Positions 17,943-26,309 of a stretch of 64,000 nt of DNA are shown here, one piece after another. The first letter of the stretch is position 1; each line of letters begins with the position of its first letter. Below the pieces are notes generated by a model that was not told the origin of the DNA, ran no database searches, and was given only the letters and a program-made list of their open reading frames with translations. This DNA comes from Desulfovibrio sp. (GTDB lineage: Bacteria > Desulfobacterota > Desulfovibrionia > Desulfovibrionales > Desulfovibrionaceae), in the NCBI GenBank assembly GCA_022839785.1, contig JALHJW010000001.1, positions 124,001 through 188,000 on the forward strand, in the 5' to 3' direction. A program made the translations under genes and the position numbers.

Positions 17943-17997
17943 CTTCCCGTTTTCTCCCTCCCTCGCTGAGGATGCGAAAAGGAGGCCGGGATGCCGC

Positions 17998-18025
17998 TTG
18001 ACATCCTGGAAGCTTGTGATAGAGA
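17998..18025 (+). promoter_or_regulatory. Predicted promoter of tRNA-Gly
   Basis: A perfect TTGACA (17998-18003) is followed after 16 bases by TAGAGA (18020-18025). The start would be near 18032, seven bases before the tRNA. Confidence 0.5.
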
Positions 18026-18038
18026 TTTTCGTTCCCGA

Positions 18039-18114
18039 GCGGGTGTAGCTCAGCTGGTAGAGTACAAGCTTCCCAAGCTTGGTGTCGCGGGTTCGATCCC
18101 CGTCGCCCGCTCCA
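18039..18114 (+). tRNA. tRNA-Gly (CCC)
   Basis: A 76-nt cloverleaf with acceptor GCGGGTG pairing CGCCCGC, an encoded CCA, and anticodon loop TTCCCAA giving CCC. It lies at the head of the rimP-nusA-infB cluster, divergent from flgF, much as the initiator tRNA metY heads the equivalent E. coli operon. Confidence 0.95.
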
Positions 18115-18162
18115 AACTCTCCGTCCCGGCCACGGGACGGGCCTTCTTCGGCGTCGCGTTGG

Positions 18163-18190
18163 AAGGTGGCTCAGGCCACCTTTTTGTTTG
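18163..18190 (+). terminator. Rho-independent terminator/attenuator between tRNA-Gly and rimP
   Basis: Perfect 8-bp stem AAGGTGGC/GCCACCTT with loop TCAG, followed by a T-rich tail. A second smaller hairpin (18121-18140, CCGTCCC/GGGACGG) precedes it. No good promoter is visible between here and rimP at 18250, so the operon may depend partly on read-through. Confidence 0.75.
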
Positions 18191-18249
18191 GCGCGGCGGA
18201 AAAGACGCGGCGCACGGGAGTCCCGCGCGCGAGGCGGCCAGAGACGATC

Positions 18250-18753
18250 ATGACGGATACGACGAAACTCATCCGCACCCTTGAGCAGCTTTTCGCTCCC
18301 GTGCTTTCGGGCATGGGCCTGCAGCTGTGGGGCATCGAAACCGGCGGCGGCGACGGGCAGATGGCCGTGCGGGTCTACATCGAACGCGAGGGTGGCGTGG
18401 ACGTGGACGCCTGCGCCGAGGCCAGCCGCCACCTCGGGCTGCTCCTCGACGTCGAGGACCCCATCCCGGGCCGCTACGCCCTGGAAGTCTCCTCGCCCGG
18501 CCTGGAACGTCCCCTTTTCTCGCCGCAGCAGGCCGCGGCCTTCATCGGCCGCACGCTGGAGGCCAAGCTCACGGCCTCCACGCCCGAGGCCCCGAACCGC
18601 CGCAACTACAAGGGCGAACTCCTGGCCGTGGAGGGCGAGAATCTCCGGCTGCGCGTGGACAACGCCGAGTATGTCGTCCCTTGGGGCCTGGTGGCCCGTT
18701 GCCGCCTGCGCGTCACGGACTGGGACGCGGTCAAGAAGGGACGGCCCGCCTGA
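18250..18753 (+). CDS. rimP: Ribosome maturation factor RimP
   Basis: A 167-residue protein. The N-terminal domain carries LQLWGIETGGG and the CAEASRHLGLLLD helix, then the family motif YALEVSSPGLERPLF at about residues 76-90; the C-terminal part is the Sm-like barrel. RimP acts in 30S subunit maturation. It starts with ATG at 18250, shortly after the tRNA-Gly terminator, and is followed by nusA after 57 bases, the standard order. Confidence 0.95.
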   Translation: MTDTTKLIRTLEQLFAPVLSGMGLQLWGIETGGGDGQMAVRVYIEREGGVDVDACAEASRHLGLLLDVEDPIPGRYALEVSSPGLERPLFSPQQAAAFIGRTLEAKLTASTPEAPNRRNYKGELLAVEGENLRLRVDNAEYVVPWGLVARCRLRVTDWDAVKKGRPA

Positions 18754-18810
18754 CGCCCGTTGTATTTTAATGATGAAGAGCACAGTCATTTCGATTTCCC
18801 CGGAGGGGTC

Positions 18811-20136
18811 ATGAGCACGGAACTGAAAAAGGCCATCGACCAGATCAGCAAGGATCGCGGCATCGACCGCGAACTGCTCGTCGACACGCTGGAGGAAGCC
18901 GTCCGTTCGTCGGTCATCCGCAAGTACGGCGAGACCATCGACGTCGAGGTGACGTTCAACGACGACACCGGCGAGATGGAGGTCTTCCAGTTCAAGGTCG
19001 TGGTGGACGAGGTCGAGGACCCGCTGACCGAGATCGCCTTGGAAGACGCCCTGCAGCACGACCCCAACGTCGTGCTCGGCGACGACCTGGGCTTCCGGCT
19101 CGACGTCACCGATCTCGGCCGCATCGCCGCCCAGAGCGCCAAGCAGGTGATCATCCAGCGCATGCGCGACGCCGAACAGGAAATCATCTACGAGGAATAC
19201 AAGGACCGGATGGGCGAGATCGTCTCCGGCATCATCCAGCGCCGCGACCGCACCGGCTGGATCATCAACCTCGGCCGCACCGAGGCCCTCCTGCCCAAGG
19301 AGGAGCAGATCCCCAAGGAGCGCTACAAGCGCGGCGACCGCGTGCAGGGCTACGTCATCAACGTCCTCAAGGAAGGCCGCGGACCGCAGGTCATCATCTC
19401 GCGCTCGCACCCGGACTACATGTCCGCCCTCTTCCGCCGCGAGGTGCCCGAGGTCGCGGACAGCACCGTGCGGATCATGGGCGTGGCCCGCGATCCGGGC
19501 AGCCGCGCCAAGGTGGCGGTCATGTCCCGCGACCGCGACGTGGACCCCGTGGGCGCGTGCGTGGGCATCCGCGGCAGCCGCATTCAGGCCGTGGTCCAGG
19601 AATTCCGCGGCGAGCGCATCGACATCGTGGTCTGGCGGCCGGACATCGCGGACTACGCCCGCAACGCCCTGTCCCCGGCCCTGATCACGCGCATCACCGT
19701 GGACGAGGACGACAAGCTCCTTGAGGTGGTGGTGCCCGACGACCAGCTCACCCTGGCCATCGGCCGCAAGGGACAGAACGTCAAGCTCGCCTCCAAGCTG
19801 CTGGGCTGGAAGATCGACATCTTCACCGAGACCCGCTACGGCGAGCTGCACGCCGCCCGCGAGGTCCTGGAGCAGGTCGCCTCGGTGGCCGAGATGCGCG
19901 TGGAGCGCTTCCTCGACGCGGGCTTCGAGAGCCTGGAGCAGATGGCCGAGGCCTCGGACGAGACCATGCTGGCCATCCCCGGCATGACCGAACAGAAGCT
20001 CAACGACGTGCGCGCCGCCGTCCGCCTGCTCATGCCCAGCCGTCCCGCGCCCGAGACGGCGTCCGAGGCTGACGGCGAGCCCGGCGGCGAGAACGCCGCC
20101 TCCGGGGAACCTGCCGAAGGCGCTGGTGACGAATAG
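18811..20136 (+). CDS. nusA: Transcription termination/antitermination factor NusA
   Basis: A 441-residue protein: N-terminal RNA-polymerase-binding domain (about 1-130), S1 domain containing GWIINLGRTEALLPKEEQ, then two KH domains including IGRKGQNVKLASKLLGWKI. A helix-hairpin-helix-like end has IPGMTEQKLNDVRAAV. The last ~30 residues are acidic low complexity. It controls pausing, termination and antitermination. ATG at 18811 lies after GGAGG. An upstream in-frame ATG at 18760 is not supported by a ribosome site. Its 3' end overlaps ylxR by 11 bases. Confidence 0.97.
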   Translation: MSTELKKAIDQISKDRGIDRELLVDTLEEAVRSSVIRKYGETIDVEVTFNDDTGEMEVFQFKVVVDEVEDPLTEIALEDALQHDPNVVLGDDLGFRLDVTDLGRIAAQSAKQVIIQRMRDAEQEIIYEEYKDRMGEIVSGIIQRRDRTGWIINLGRTEALLPKEEQIPKERYKRGDRVQGYVINVLKEGRGPQVIISRSHPDYMSALFRREVPEVADSTVRIMGVARDPGSRAKVAVMSRDRDVDPVGACVGIRGSRIQAVVQEFRGERIDIVVWRPDIADYARNALSPALITRITVDEDDKLLEVVVPDDQLTLAIGRKGQNVKLASKLLGWKIDIFTETRYGELHAAREVLEQVASVAEMRVERFLDAGFESLEQMAEASDETMLAIPGMTEQKLNDVRAAVRLLMPSRPAPETASEADGEPGGENAASGEPAEGAGDE

Positions 20137-20359
20137 CCGCGTTCCGCTCCGGACCTGCGTGGTCTGCAGGGAACGCTTTGAAAAACTGAGCCTTATGCGC
20201 TACGTGTGCCCTGGCCGGACGGATCAACCACCCGTTCCCGACCCGGACCAACGGCTGCCCGGACGCGGCTTCTACTGCTGCCGCTCCGAGGCCTGCCAAG
20301 CGCGGCTGCCTGCCGTGAAGAGCTGGCGGAAGAAATGCAAGGGGGTTTTTGATGGGTAG
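20126..20359 (+). CDS. ylxR: YlxR-family (DUF448) RNA-binding protein
   Basis: A 77-residue protein with RTCVVCRERFEK, a later GRGFYCCRSEAC and a C-terminal WRKKCKGVF, the YlxR signature. The cysteine pairs suggest a metal or nucleic-acid-binding role. It begins with GTG inside the end of nusA and ends inside the start of infB, so all three are translationally coupled. The frequent companion ylxQ (L7Ae-like) is absent here. Confidence 0.9.
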   Translation: MTNSRVPLRTCVVCRERFEKLSLMRYVCPGRTDQPPVPDPDQRLPGRGFYCCRSEACQARLPAVKSWRKKCKGVFDG

Positions 20360-23183
20360 CATTAAGGTGCGGGATCTCGCCGCCGACCTCGGCGTGAGCT
20401 ACAAGGAGATCCTCCAGGTGCTGCGTGACCTGGACATTCAGGTCAAAAGCCAGGTCAGTACCCTGGAGGACGACGAGGCCAAGCTGGTCCGCCAGCGGCT
20501 CGCCCAGGGCGTGACCGTGACCGAGGTCATCAAGGAGGTCCAGCCCGGAGTCGTGCGGCGTCGCCGCAAGACTGTCCAGGCGGCCGACGAGGCGCCGGAA
20601 GCGGCCGCCGAACCGATGGAGGCCGCAGAGGCGTCTGCCGCGCCTGCTGAAACGGCCAAGGCCGAGGACGTCAGGCCCGCCGCGCCCGCACCCGCGAAGG
20701 AACAGATCCTTGCCCCCTCTGCTCCCGAGGAGCCCGAGGCGGCCGCCGCTCCCGCCCCCGAGCGGCGCAAGCCCGAGTCCCGGCAGATTTCCGCCCGCAT
20801 CGTGCACAGGCCCGGCGACGAGGCCCCGGCCGAGCCGCAGGCTCCCGCCGTCCCCGAACCGGAAGAGGCCGCGAGCGCCGCTCCCGAGACTGCGGAAGAA
20901 TTGCCCGGAGTCGAGGAAGAGGCCCCCGAGGCGGTCGCCGAGGCGGCTTCCGACGCCGAGGAAGGTCAGGCCACGGCCGAAGGTCCGCACGACAAGAAGA
21001 AGGACAAGCGCAAGGAGAAATTCTCCGGCCCCCAGGTCCGCGTCATTTCGCGTCCCGATCCTTCCCAGGCCCGTCCCGAGCCGCAGCGGCCCGCGGCCGC
21101 CCGGCCTGCGGGCGACCGCCCGCAGCGGCCCGGCGGTCCCGGATTCGCCGATCGCGGCCCCCGTCCCGCTGCGGGCGCTCCGGCAGGCGACAGCTCCGCC
21201 CCGCGCCGCGACCGCCGCGTCGTGGAGTTCCGCGACCAGCCCGCCGAGGCTCCCAAACCCGCTGCCGCCCCGCGGCCCACGGACACCAAGGGCAAGAAGG
21301 GCAAGAAAGGCAAGAAGGAACGTCCCGGCGGCCGCCGCGAGGACGACGCCGCCTTCTTCGCGCACGTCCGATCCGGCGGCGGCAGGCACCAGCCCGTTCA
21401 GCCGCAGACCACCCAGCCCATGAAGCAGGCCAAGCGCAAGCTGCGCGTCGAGGACGCCATCCGCGTGGGCGACATGGCCCACCAGATGGGCGTCAAGGCC
21501 CCGGAGATCATCCGCGTGCTCATGGGCCTGGGCGTGCTGGCGACCATCAACCAGTCCCTGGACATCGAGACCGCCACCCTGGTGGCCGCCGAATTCGGCT
21601 ACGAGGTCGAGAGGGTCGGCTTCTCCGAGGACACCTTCCTGATCCCGGCCGAGGCCGACAAGCCCGAGGATCTGCGCCCGCGTCCGCCCGTGGTGACCAT
21701 CATGGGCCACGTCGACCACGGCAAGACCTCGCTGCTCGACGCCATCCGCAGCTCCAACGTGACCGCGGGCGAAGCCGGCGGCATCACGCAGCACATCGGC
21801 GCCTACCATGTGCAGACGCCGCGCGGCGAGATCGTCTTCCTCGACACCCCGGGCCACGAAGCCTTCACCGCCATGCGCGCCCGCGGCGCAAAGGTCACGG
21901 ACATCGTGGTCCTGGTCGTGGCCGCGGACGACGGCGTCATGGAGCAGACCCGCGAGGCCATCAACCACTCCAAGGCGGCGGGCGTGCCCATCGTCGTGGC
22001 CGTGAACAAGATGGACAAGGAAGGGGCCAACCCCGACCGCGTCAAGCGCGAACTCTCCGAATTCAACCTGATGCCCGAGGAATGGGGCGGCGAGACCATC
22101 TTCGCCTACGTCTCGGCCAAGCAGCGCGAAGGACTCGACAACCTGCTCGAACTGATCCTGCTGCAGGCCGAAGTCCTCGAACTCAAGGCCAATCCGGACA
22201 AGCCCGCGCGCGGCCACATCGTCGAGGCCAAGCTCGACAAGGGCCGCGGCTCCCTGGGCACGCTGCTGATCTCCGAGGGCACCCTCACCCAGGGCGACGC
22301 CTTCGTCTGCGGCCTGCAGTGGGGCAAGGTGCGGGCCATGTTCAACGACCAGGGCAAGAAGATCAAGAAGGCCGGACCGGCCATGCCGGTGGAGGTGCAG
22401 GGCTTCGACGGCCTGCCCGAGGCGGGCGACGAGTTCGTCTGCGTGGGCGACGAGAAGGTGGCCCGCCGCATCGCGGACGAGCGCCAGATGAAGCAGCGCG
22501 AGCGCGAACTGGCCAAGGAATCCAAGGTCACCCTGGAGTCCTTCCTCAAGTCCAAGCCGGACCAGGAGGTCAAAACCCTCAACCTGGTGGTCAAGACCGA
22601 CGTGCAGGGCTCCCTGGAGGCCATCGCTGACGCCCTCAACAAGGCCGGGACCGACAAGGTCAAGATCAACCTCATCCACACCGGCGCTGGCGCCATCACC
22701 GAATCCGACATCCTGCTGGCCTCGGCCTCCGAAGCCATCATCATCGGCTTCAACGTGCGCCCCACGGCCAAGGTCAAGGACGTTGCCGACCAGCAGAAAG
22801 TGGAGATCCGCTTCTACGACATCATCTACAAGCTGGTCAGCGAGATCCGCGACGCCATGGCGGGCATGCTCGCCCCGGTGATCAGCGAGAACTACCTGGG
22901 CCAGGCCGAGGTGCGCGACCTCTTCCACATCTCCCGCGTGGGCACCATCGCGGGCTGCGGCGTCATCGACGGCAAGATCAAACGTGACGCCAAGATCAGG
23001 CTCCTGCGCGGCGGCGTGGTGGTGCACACGGGCCAGCTCAGCTCGCTCAAGCGCTTCAAGGACGACGCCAAGGAAGTCTCCAAGGGCTACGAGTGCGGCA
23101 TCACCCTGGAGAACTTCAACGACGTCAAGGTCGGCGACGTCATCGAGGCCTTCGAGTTCGTGGAGACCGCAGCGACCCTGTAG
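20352..23183 (+). CDS. infB: Translation initiation factor IF-2
   Basis: A 943-residue GTPase. The N-terminal IF2N domain is VRDLAADLGVSYKEILQVLR. It is followed by a ~300-residue Ala/Pro/Glu/Arg-rich linker with a Lys-Gly block (KGKKGKKGKK), then a second IF2N-like domain. The G domain has GHVDHGKTS (G1, from about Gly452), DTPGHEAF (G3) and NKMDK (G4). The C-terminal domains that bind fMet-tRNA follow. ATG at 20352 overlaps ylxR by 8 bases. The codon before it is TTG, also in frame, but lacks a reason to be chosen. Confidence 0.98.
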   Translation: MGSIKVRDLAADLGVSYKEILQVLRDLDIQVKSQVSTLEDDEAKLVRQRLAQGVTVTEVIKEVQPGVVRRRRKTVQAADEAPEAAAEPMEAAEASAAPAETAKAEDVRPAAPAPAKEQILAPSAPEEPEAAAAPAPERRKPESRQISARIVHRPGDEAPAEPQAPAVPEPEEAASAAPETAEELPGVEEEAPEAVAEAASDAEEGQATAEGPHDKKKDKRKEKFSGPQVRVISRPDPSQARPEPQRPAAARPAGDRPQRPGGPGFADRGPRPAAGAPAGDSSAPRRDRRVVEFRDQPAEAPKPAAAPRPTDTKGKKGKKGKKERPGGRREDDAAFFAHVRSGGGRHQPVQPQTTQPMKQAKRKLRVEDAIRVGDMAHQMGVKAPEIIRVLMGLGVLATINQSLDIETATLVAAEFGYEVERVGFSEDTFLIPAEADKPEDLRPRPPVVTIMGHVDHGKTSLLDAIRSSNVTAGEAGGITQHIGAYHVQTPRGEIVFLDTPGHEAFTAMRARGAKVTDIVVLVVAADDGVMEQTREAINHSKAAGVPIVVAVNKMDKEGANPDRVKRELSEFNLMPEEWGGETIFAYVSAKQREGLDNLLELILLQAEVLELKANPDKPARGHIVEAKLDKGRGSLGTLLISEGTLTQGDAFVCGLQWGKVRAMFNDQGKKIKKAGPAMPVEVQGFDGLPEAGDEFVCVGDEKVARRIADERQMKQRERELAKESKVTLESFLKSKPDQEVKTLNLVVKTDVQGSLEAIADALNKAGTDKVKINLIHTGAGAITESDILLASASEAIIIGFNVRPTAKVKDVADQQKVEIRFYDIIYKLVSEIRDAMAGMLAPVISENYLGQAEVRDLFHISRVGTIAGCGVIDGKIKRDAKIRLLRGGVVVHTGQLSSLKRFKDDAKEVSKGYECGITLENFNDVKVGDVIEAFEFVETAATL

Positions 23184-23195
23184 CCGCTGCCGCCA

Positions 23196-23224
23196 GGCCG
23201 GGCGTTCCGAAGGGACGCCCGGCC
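23196..23224 (+). terminator. Hairpin after infB, possible attenuator
   Basis: A stem of about 13 bp (GGCCGGGCGT pairing ACGCCCGGCC, then T-G, C-G, C-G) with a GAA loop starts 12 bases after the infB stop. The only T-rich stretch is about 12 bases further on, so it may reduce rather than stop transcription into DUF503/rbfA. The rest of 23184-23348 shows nothing else recognisable. Confidence 0.4.
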
Positions 23225-23348
23225 GCGGTCCGGCATTTTGTATTGCCCGCTGCCGACGAAAGAGCGTACAAGGACATGTGAAGGGGCGGACTCCGGGCGG
23301 CCCTGTCCGTTCCGGACGAGGCCCCGCCCCTCCTCCCCTCATCGAAAC

Positions 23349-23645
23349 ATGTACATCGGCGTGCTGCGTCTGGAGTTCCGGCTCCACGGGAACGAGAGCC
23401 TCAAGGGCAAGCGCCGCGTGGCGCAGAGCCTGAAGCAGAAGCTGCGCGGCAAGTTCAACGTGGCCGTATCCGAGGTGGACGCGCAGGACGAGCACGGCAG
23501 GCTGGTCCTGGCCGCCGTGACCTGCGGGCCGGACTACCGGACCATCGAGGGGCGGCTGCAGAAGGCGCTGAACATGGTCGAGGCGGCCACCGACGAAGAG
23601 TTGGCCGATTCGGACATCGAGATATTCAACGACGAGGCACGATGA
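23349..23645 (+). CDS. DUF503 (YlxP-like) protein
   Basis: A 98-residue protein opening MYIGVLRLEFRLHGNESLKG and continuing with KRRVAQSLKQKLRGKFNVAV, the family signature of a small ferredoxin-like alpha/beta fold. Function is unknown, but the gene is conserved between infB and rbfA in many bacteria, suggesting a role near ribosome assembly. It overlaps rbfA by 4 bases. Confidence 0.9.
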   Translation: MYIGVLRLEFRLHGNESLKGKRRVAQSLKQKLRGKFNVAVSEVDAQDEHGRLVLAAVTCGPDYRTIEGRLQKALNMVEAATDEELADSDIEIFNDEAR

Positions 23646-23977
23646 AACGCTCCACTTCACGCCGTAGCGAGCGCATGGGCGACGTGATCATGCGCGAGAT
23701 CGCCCGGCTCCTGATCGAAGAGATCGCAGACCCGCGTCTCGAACTGGTTTCGGTGAGCGGCGTCCGGCTCAACGCCGACTTCTCCGTGGCCGAGATCCTG
23801 CTGACCTATTCCGGCGGCGAGCAGCGGCACAAGGAGGTCCAGGCCGCCCTGGCCAAGGCCGGCGGCTTCCTGCGCTCCCGTCTGGGCAAGGCCCTGGACG
23901 TGAAGAAGGTGCCCGAACTCAGGTTCCGCTACGACGATTTCCTTGAGGACATGGTCTATGAGCGCCACGAGACGTGA
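23642..23977 (+). CDS. rbfA: Ribosome-binding factor A
   Basis: A 111-residue protein with R..RMGDVIMREIARLL, DPRLELVSVSGV and VPELRFRYDDFLE, the RbfA KH-like fold in full. It acts in 30S maturation near the 16S 5' helix. It starts within the DUF503 stop region and overlaps the next gene by 20 bases, so this run of genes is tightly coupled. Confidence 0.96.
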   Translation: MKRSTSRRSERMGDVIMREIARLLIEEIADPRLELVSVSGVRLNADFSVAEILLTYSGGEQRHKEVQAALAKAGGFLRSRLGKALDVKKVPELRFRYDDFLEDMVYERHET

Positions 23978-24938
23978 GCTGGCCGGGGTGCTGTCCACGC
24001 AGGACGGCTTCCTGGTCGTGTCCCATACCAACCCGGACGGCGACGCCATCGGCGCCACGGCGGCCATGGGCTGGATTCTCCAGGCCCTGGGCAAGCGCTT
24101 TTTCCTCTACAACCGCACCGGGCTGCCCCGGCCCTTCGACTGGGTCGCCCTGCCCCGGCCACTGCAGACCGCCCTGCCCGTCGTCGAGGACTTCGAGTGG
24201 ATCATCTCCGTGGACTGCGGCGATCTGGCCCGCGTGGGGCCCGAGGTGGCCTCTGTCTGGCCGGGAAAGAAGACCATCAACATCGACCACCACCTGGGCA
24301 ACCCTGACTTCGGAACCCTCAACTGGGTCCGCACCTCGTACTCCAGCACGGGCGAAATGATCGCCCGCCTGGCCGACGACCTGGACATCCCCCTCTCGGG
24401 TCCGCTGGGCGAGGCCGTGTACATGGCCATCGTCACGGACACCGGCTGGTTCTCCTACGACAGCACCACCACCCGGACCATGGCCGTGGCCTCCCGGATC
24501 ATGGAACTGGGCCTCAGGCCCGGTCTGGTCAACGCCAGAATCCAGAACCAGTGGTCGCCCGAGCGCATCTGCCTGACCAAGGAGGTCCTGGCCGGAGCGG
24601 AATTCGTGGCCGGGGGCCGCATCGGCATGGTGCGCATCCCGCGCGCCGTGCTCGGACGCTGCGGGGCCGAGGTGGCGGACACCGACGGGCTGATCAACAT
24701 GATCCGCCGCGTGCGCGGGGTCGAGATCGCCATCGCCCTGCGCGAGGAGGAGGACGGCTCCATCAAGTTCTCGCTGCGCAGCGTGGGCGACGTGAACGTG
24801 CAGGCCGTGGCCGCCGGTTTCGGCGGCGGCGGACACAAGAACGCCAGCGGCGGCTCCGTGGCCGCGTCCATGCAGGAGGCGGCCGAGGCCCTGGTGGCGG
24901 CCTGCGCCGCGGTCCTGCCCACGGGGCTGGAGAACTGA
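23958..24938 (+). CDS. nrnA: DHH/DHHA1 phosphoesterase, NrnA-like oligoribonuclease/pAp phosphatase
   Basis: A 326-residue protein. DHH motifs: SHTNPDGDAIGA (I), WIISVDCGD (II), INIDHHLGN (III) and VTDTGWFSYDST (IV), giving the manganese-binding Asp/His set. The C-terminal DHHA1 domain ends in GFGGGGHKNASGG, the substrate-binding motif. NrnA-type enzymes degrade nanoRNA and dephosphorylate 3'-phosphoadenosine 5'-phosphate. In a sulfate reducer, where sulfate is activated as APS rather than PAPS, RNA decay is the likelier role. It overlaps rbfA and abuts truB (TGATG). Confidence 0.9.
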   Translation: MSATRRELAGVLSTQDGFLVVSHTNPDGDAIGATAAMGWILQALGKRFFLYNRTGLPRPFDWVALPRPLQTALPVVEDFEWIISVDCGDLARVGPEVASVWPGKKTINIDHHLGNPDFGTLNWVRTSYSSTGEMIARLADDLDIPLSGPLGEAVYMAIVTDTGWFSYDSTTTRTMAVASRIMELGLRPGLVNARIQNQWSPERICLTKEVLAGAEFVAGGRIGMVRIPRAVLGRCGAEVADTDGLINMIRRVRGVEIAIALREEEDGSIKFSLRSVGDVNVQAVAAGFGGGGHKNASGGSVAASMQEAAEALVAACAAVLPTGLEN

Positions 24939-25855
24939 TGCCGGGAGCCGCGCGGCCCGCGCCCCGTCTTCCCCAGCTCGACGGCGTACTCGTGCTGGAC
25001 AAGCCCGAGGGGCCGACCTCGGCCGCCTGCCTGAGCGCCATCAAGCGGCTCGGCCAGAAGAAGATCGGCCATTCCGGCACCCTCGACCCGCTGGCCTCCG
25101 GCGTGCTCGTGGTCCTGCTGGGCCAGGCCACCAAGCTGGCGACGTATCTCACCGGCGCGGTCAAGACCTACCGCGGCCGCCTGCGCCTGGGCGCGACCAC
25201 GGACACGTACGACGTGCAAGGCCGCGTCCTGGCCGAAAAGGATTGGTCCCACGTCACGGCCGAGGCCCTGCGCGGAGCCATACTTGACTGGAAGGGAACA
25301 ACAGTGCAGGAAGTCCCTGCCTATTCTGCGGCCAAACACCAGGGCAAACCGCTCTATGCCCTGGCGCGCGCGGGAGAGGAGATTCCCGTCAAGAGCAAGG
25401 AAATAACGGTCTTCGCGGCAGAGGCCCTTGACATTGCCCTGCCCGAGGCCGATTTTCGGGTGTCCTGCTCTGCAGGCACCTATGTCCGCTCCCTGGTCCA
25501 CAGCCTGGGGACGCGGTTTGACTGCGGCGCCATCCTGACTGCGCTGAGACGCGAGGAAAGCCGCCCGTTCACCCTGGACAGGGCCGTTCCCCTGCAGGCC
25601 GTGCTCGATGAGCCGGACCTGCTGGCCGGACGGCTCATCGGCATTGCCGAGGCTCTGCCGGACTGGCCGCAGGCCCGCCTGACGGCCGGGGATGTGCGCA
25701 AGGTGAAGAACGGGATCAGGCTTTCCACGCACGGCCAGGCAGGACCGGGCGCCAGGGCGCTTTTCCTCGACGAGGACGGCGTTCCCCTGGCCCTGGCCGA
25801 ATCCGTGCCCGAGGCCGGCGATGTCCGCTGGTCCATCCTGCGCGGCCTCTGGTAG
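24938..25855 (+). CDS. truB: tRNA pseudouridine-55 synthase TruB
   Basis: A 305-residue protein with DKPEGPTSAACL, KIGHSGTLDPLASGVL (the catalytic Asp), a TYDVQG segment and a conserved CSAGTYVRSL stretch, all TruB hallmarks. It makes pseudouridine 55 in the T loop of tRNAs. Its ATG overlaps the previous stop. The codon mix in the second half is slightly less GC-biased than its neighbours, without other signs of transfer. Confidence 0.96.
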   Translation: MPGAARPAPRLPQLDGVLVLDKPEGPTSAACLSAIKRLGQKKIGHSGTLDPLASGVLVVLLGQATKLATYLTGAVKTYRGRLRLGATTDTYDVQGRVLAEKDWSHVTAEALRGAILDWKGTTVQEVPAYSAAKHQGKPLYALARAGEEIPVKSKEITVFAAEALDIALPEADFRVSCSAGTYVRSLVHSLGTRFDCGAILTALRREESRPFTLDRAVPLQAVLDEPDLLAGRLIGIAEALPDWPQARLTAGDVRKVKNGIRLSTHGQAGPGARALFLDEDGVPLALAESVPEAGDVRWSILRGLW

Positions 25856-25896
25856 CGCCCGAACCATCCAACACAACTATAAAAAGGAGAGCCGCT

Positions 25897-26166
25897 GTGG
25901 TCATGACGCCCGAGGACAAGGACAAGGTTATCAAGGAGTACGCCAAGCACGAGGGAGACACGGGTTCCCCCGAAGTGCAGGTGGCGCTGCTGACCAACCG
26001 CATCAGTTACCTGACGGAGCACTTCAAGTCCCACGCCAAGGACTTCCACTCCCGCACGGGTCTGCTGAAGCTGGTCGGCCAGCGCCGCAAGCTGCTCAAC
26101 TACCTGAAGAACAAGGACATTGCGCGCTACCGCGAGCTGATCAACCGGCTCGGTCTGCGCAAGTAG
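25897..26166 (+). CDS. rpsO: 30S ribosomal protein S15
   Basis: An 89-residue S15 with DTGSPEVQVALLTNRI, HAKDFHSRTGLLKLVGQRRK and LLNYLKNKDIARYRELI. GTG at 25897 sits six bases after AGGAGA, whereas the ATG two codons later is 12 bases away, so GTG was chosen. It precedes pnp as in E. coli, with two hairpins between them. Confidence 0.97.
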   Translation: MVMTPEDKDKVIKEYAKHEGDTGSPEVQVALLTNRISYLTEHFKSHAKDFHSRTGLLKLVGQRRKLLNYLKNKDIARYRELINRLGLRK

Positions 26167-26174
26167 GCACGCAC

Positions 26175-26201
26175 GGGCCGGAGTCCGCGGGACTCCGGCC
26201 C
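26175..26201 (+). terminator. Perfect hairpin after rpsO (t1-terminator-like)
   Basis: A perfect 12-bp stem (GGGCCGGAGTCC/GGACTCCGGCCC) with loop GCG starts 8 bases after the rpsO stop. No T run follows, so partial termination or 3'-end protection is more likely than full termination. Confidence 0.45.
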
Positions 26202-26227
26202 ATCACCCCCCTCGGAGCCACGTAGTT

Positions 26228-26268
26228 GGCTGTGGCGGGCGCTTTTGCGCAAAGCCCTCTCCACAGCC
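26228..26268 (+). promoter_or_regulatory. Long stem-loop in the pnp leader (possible RNase III/PNPase autoregulation site)
   Basis: The outer stem GGCTGTGG/CCACAGCC (26228-26235 with 26261-26268) encloses inner pairings (GCGC/GCGC around TTTT). It lies about 40 bases before the pnp ribosome site, the place of the RNase III-processed hairpin in the E. coli pnp leader. Role inferred by analogy only. Confidence 0.45.
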
Positions 26269-26309
26269 CAGCTAAAGCTCCGGGGCCCCACCCCAACAAG
26301 GAGCATGAC

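Noticed and set aside
17071..19851. 926-codon minus-strand frame covering flgF and extending across tRNA-Gly, rimP and nusA
   Set aside because: Only the last 275 codons are FlgF; the extension lacks motifs and crosses a tRNA and two confident plus-strand genes.
20193..23660. 1155-codon minus-strand frame opposite infB
   Set aside because: A low-complexity shadow of infB without protein features.
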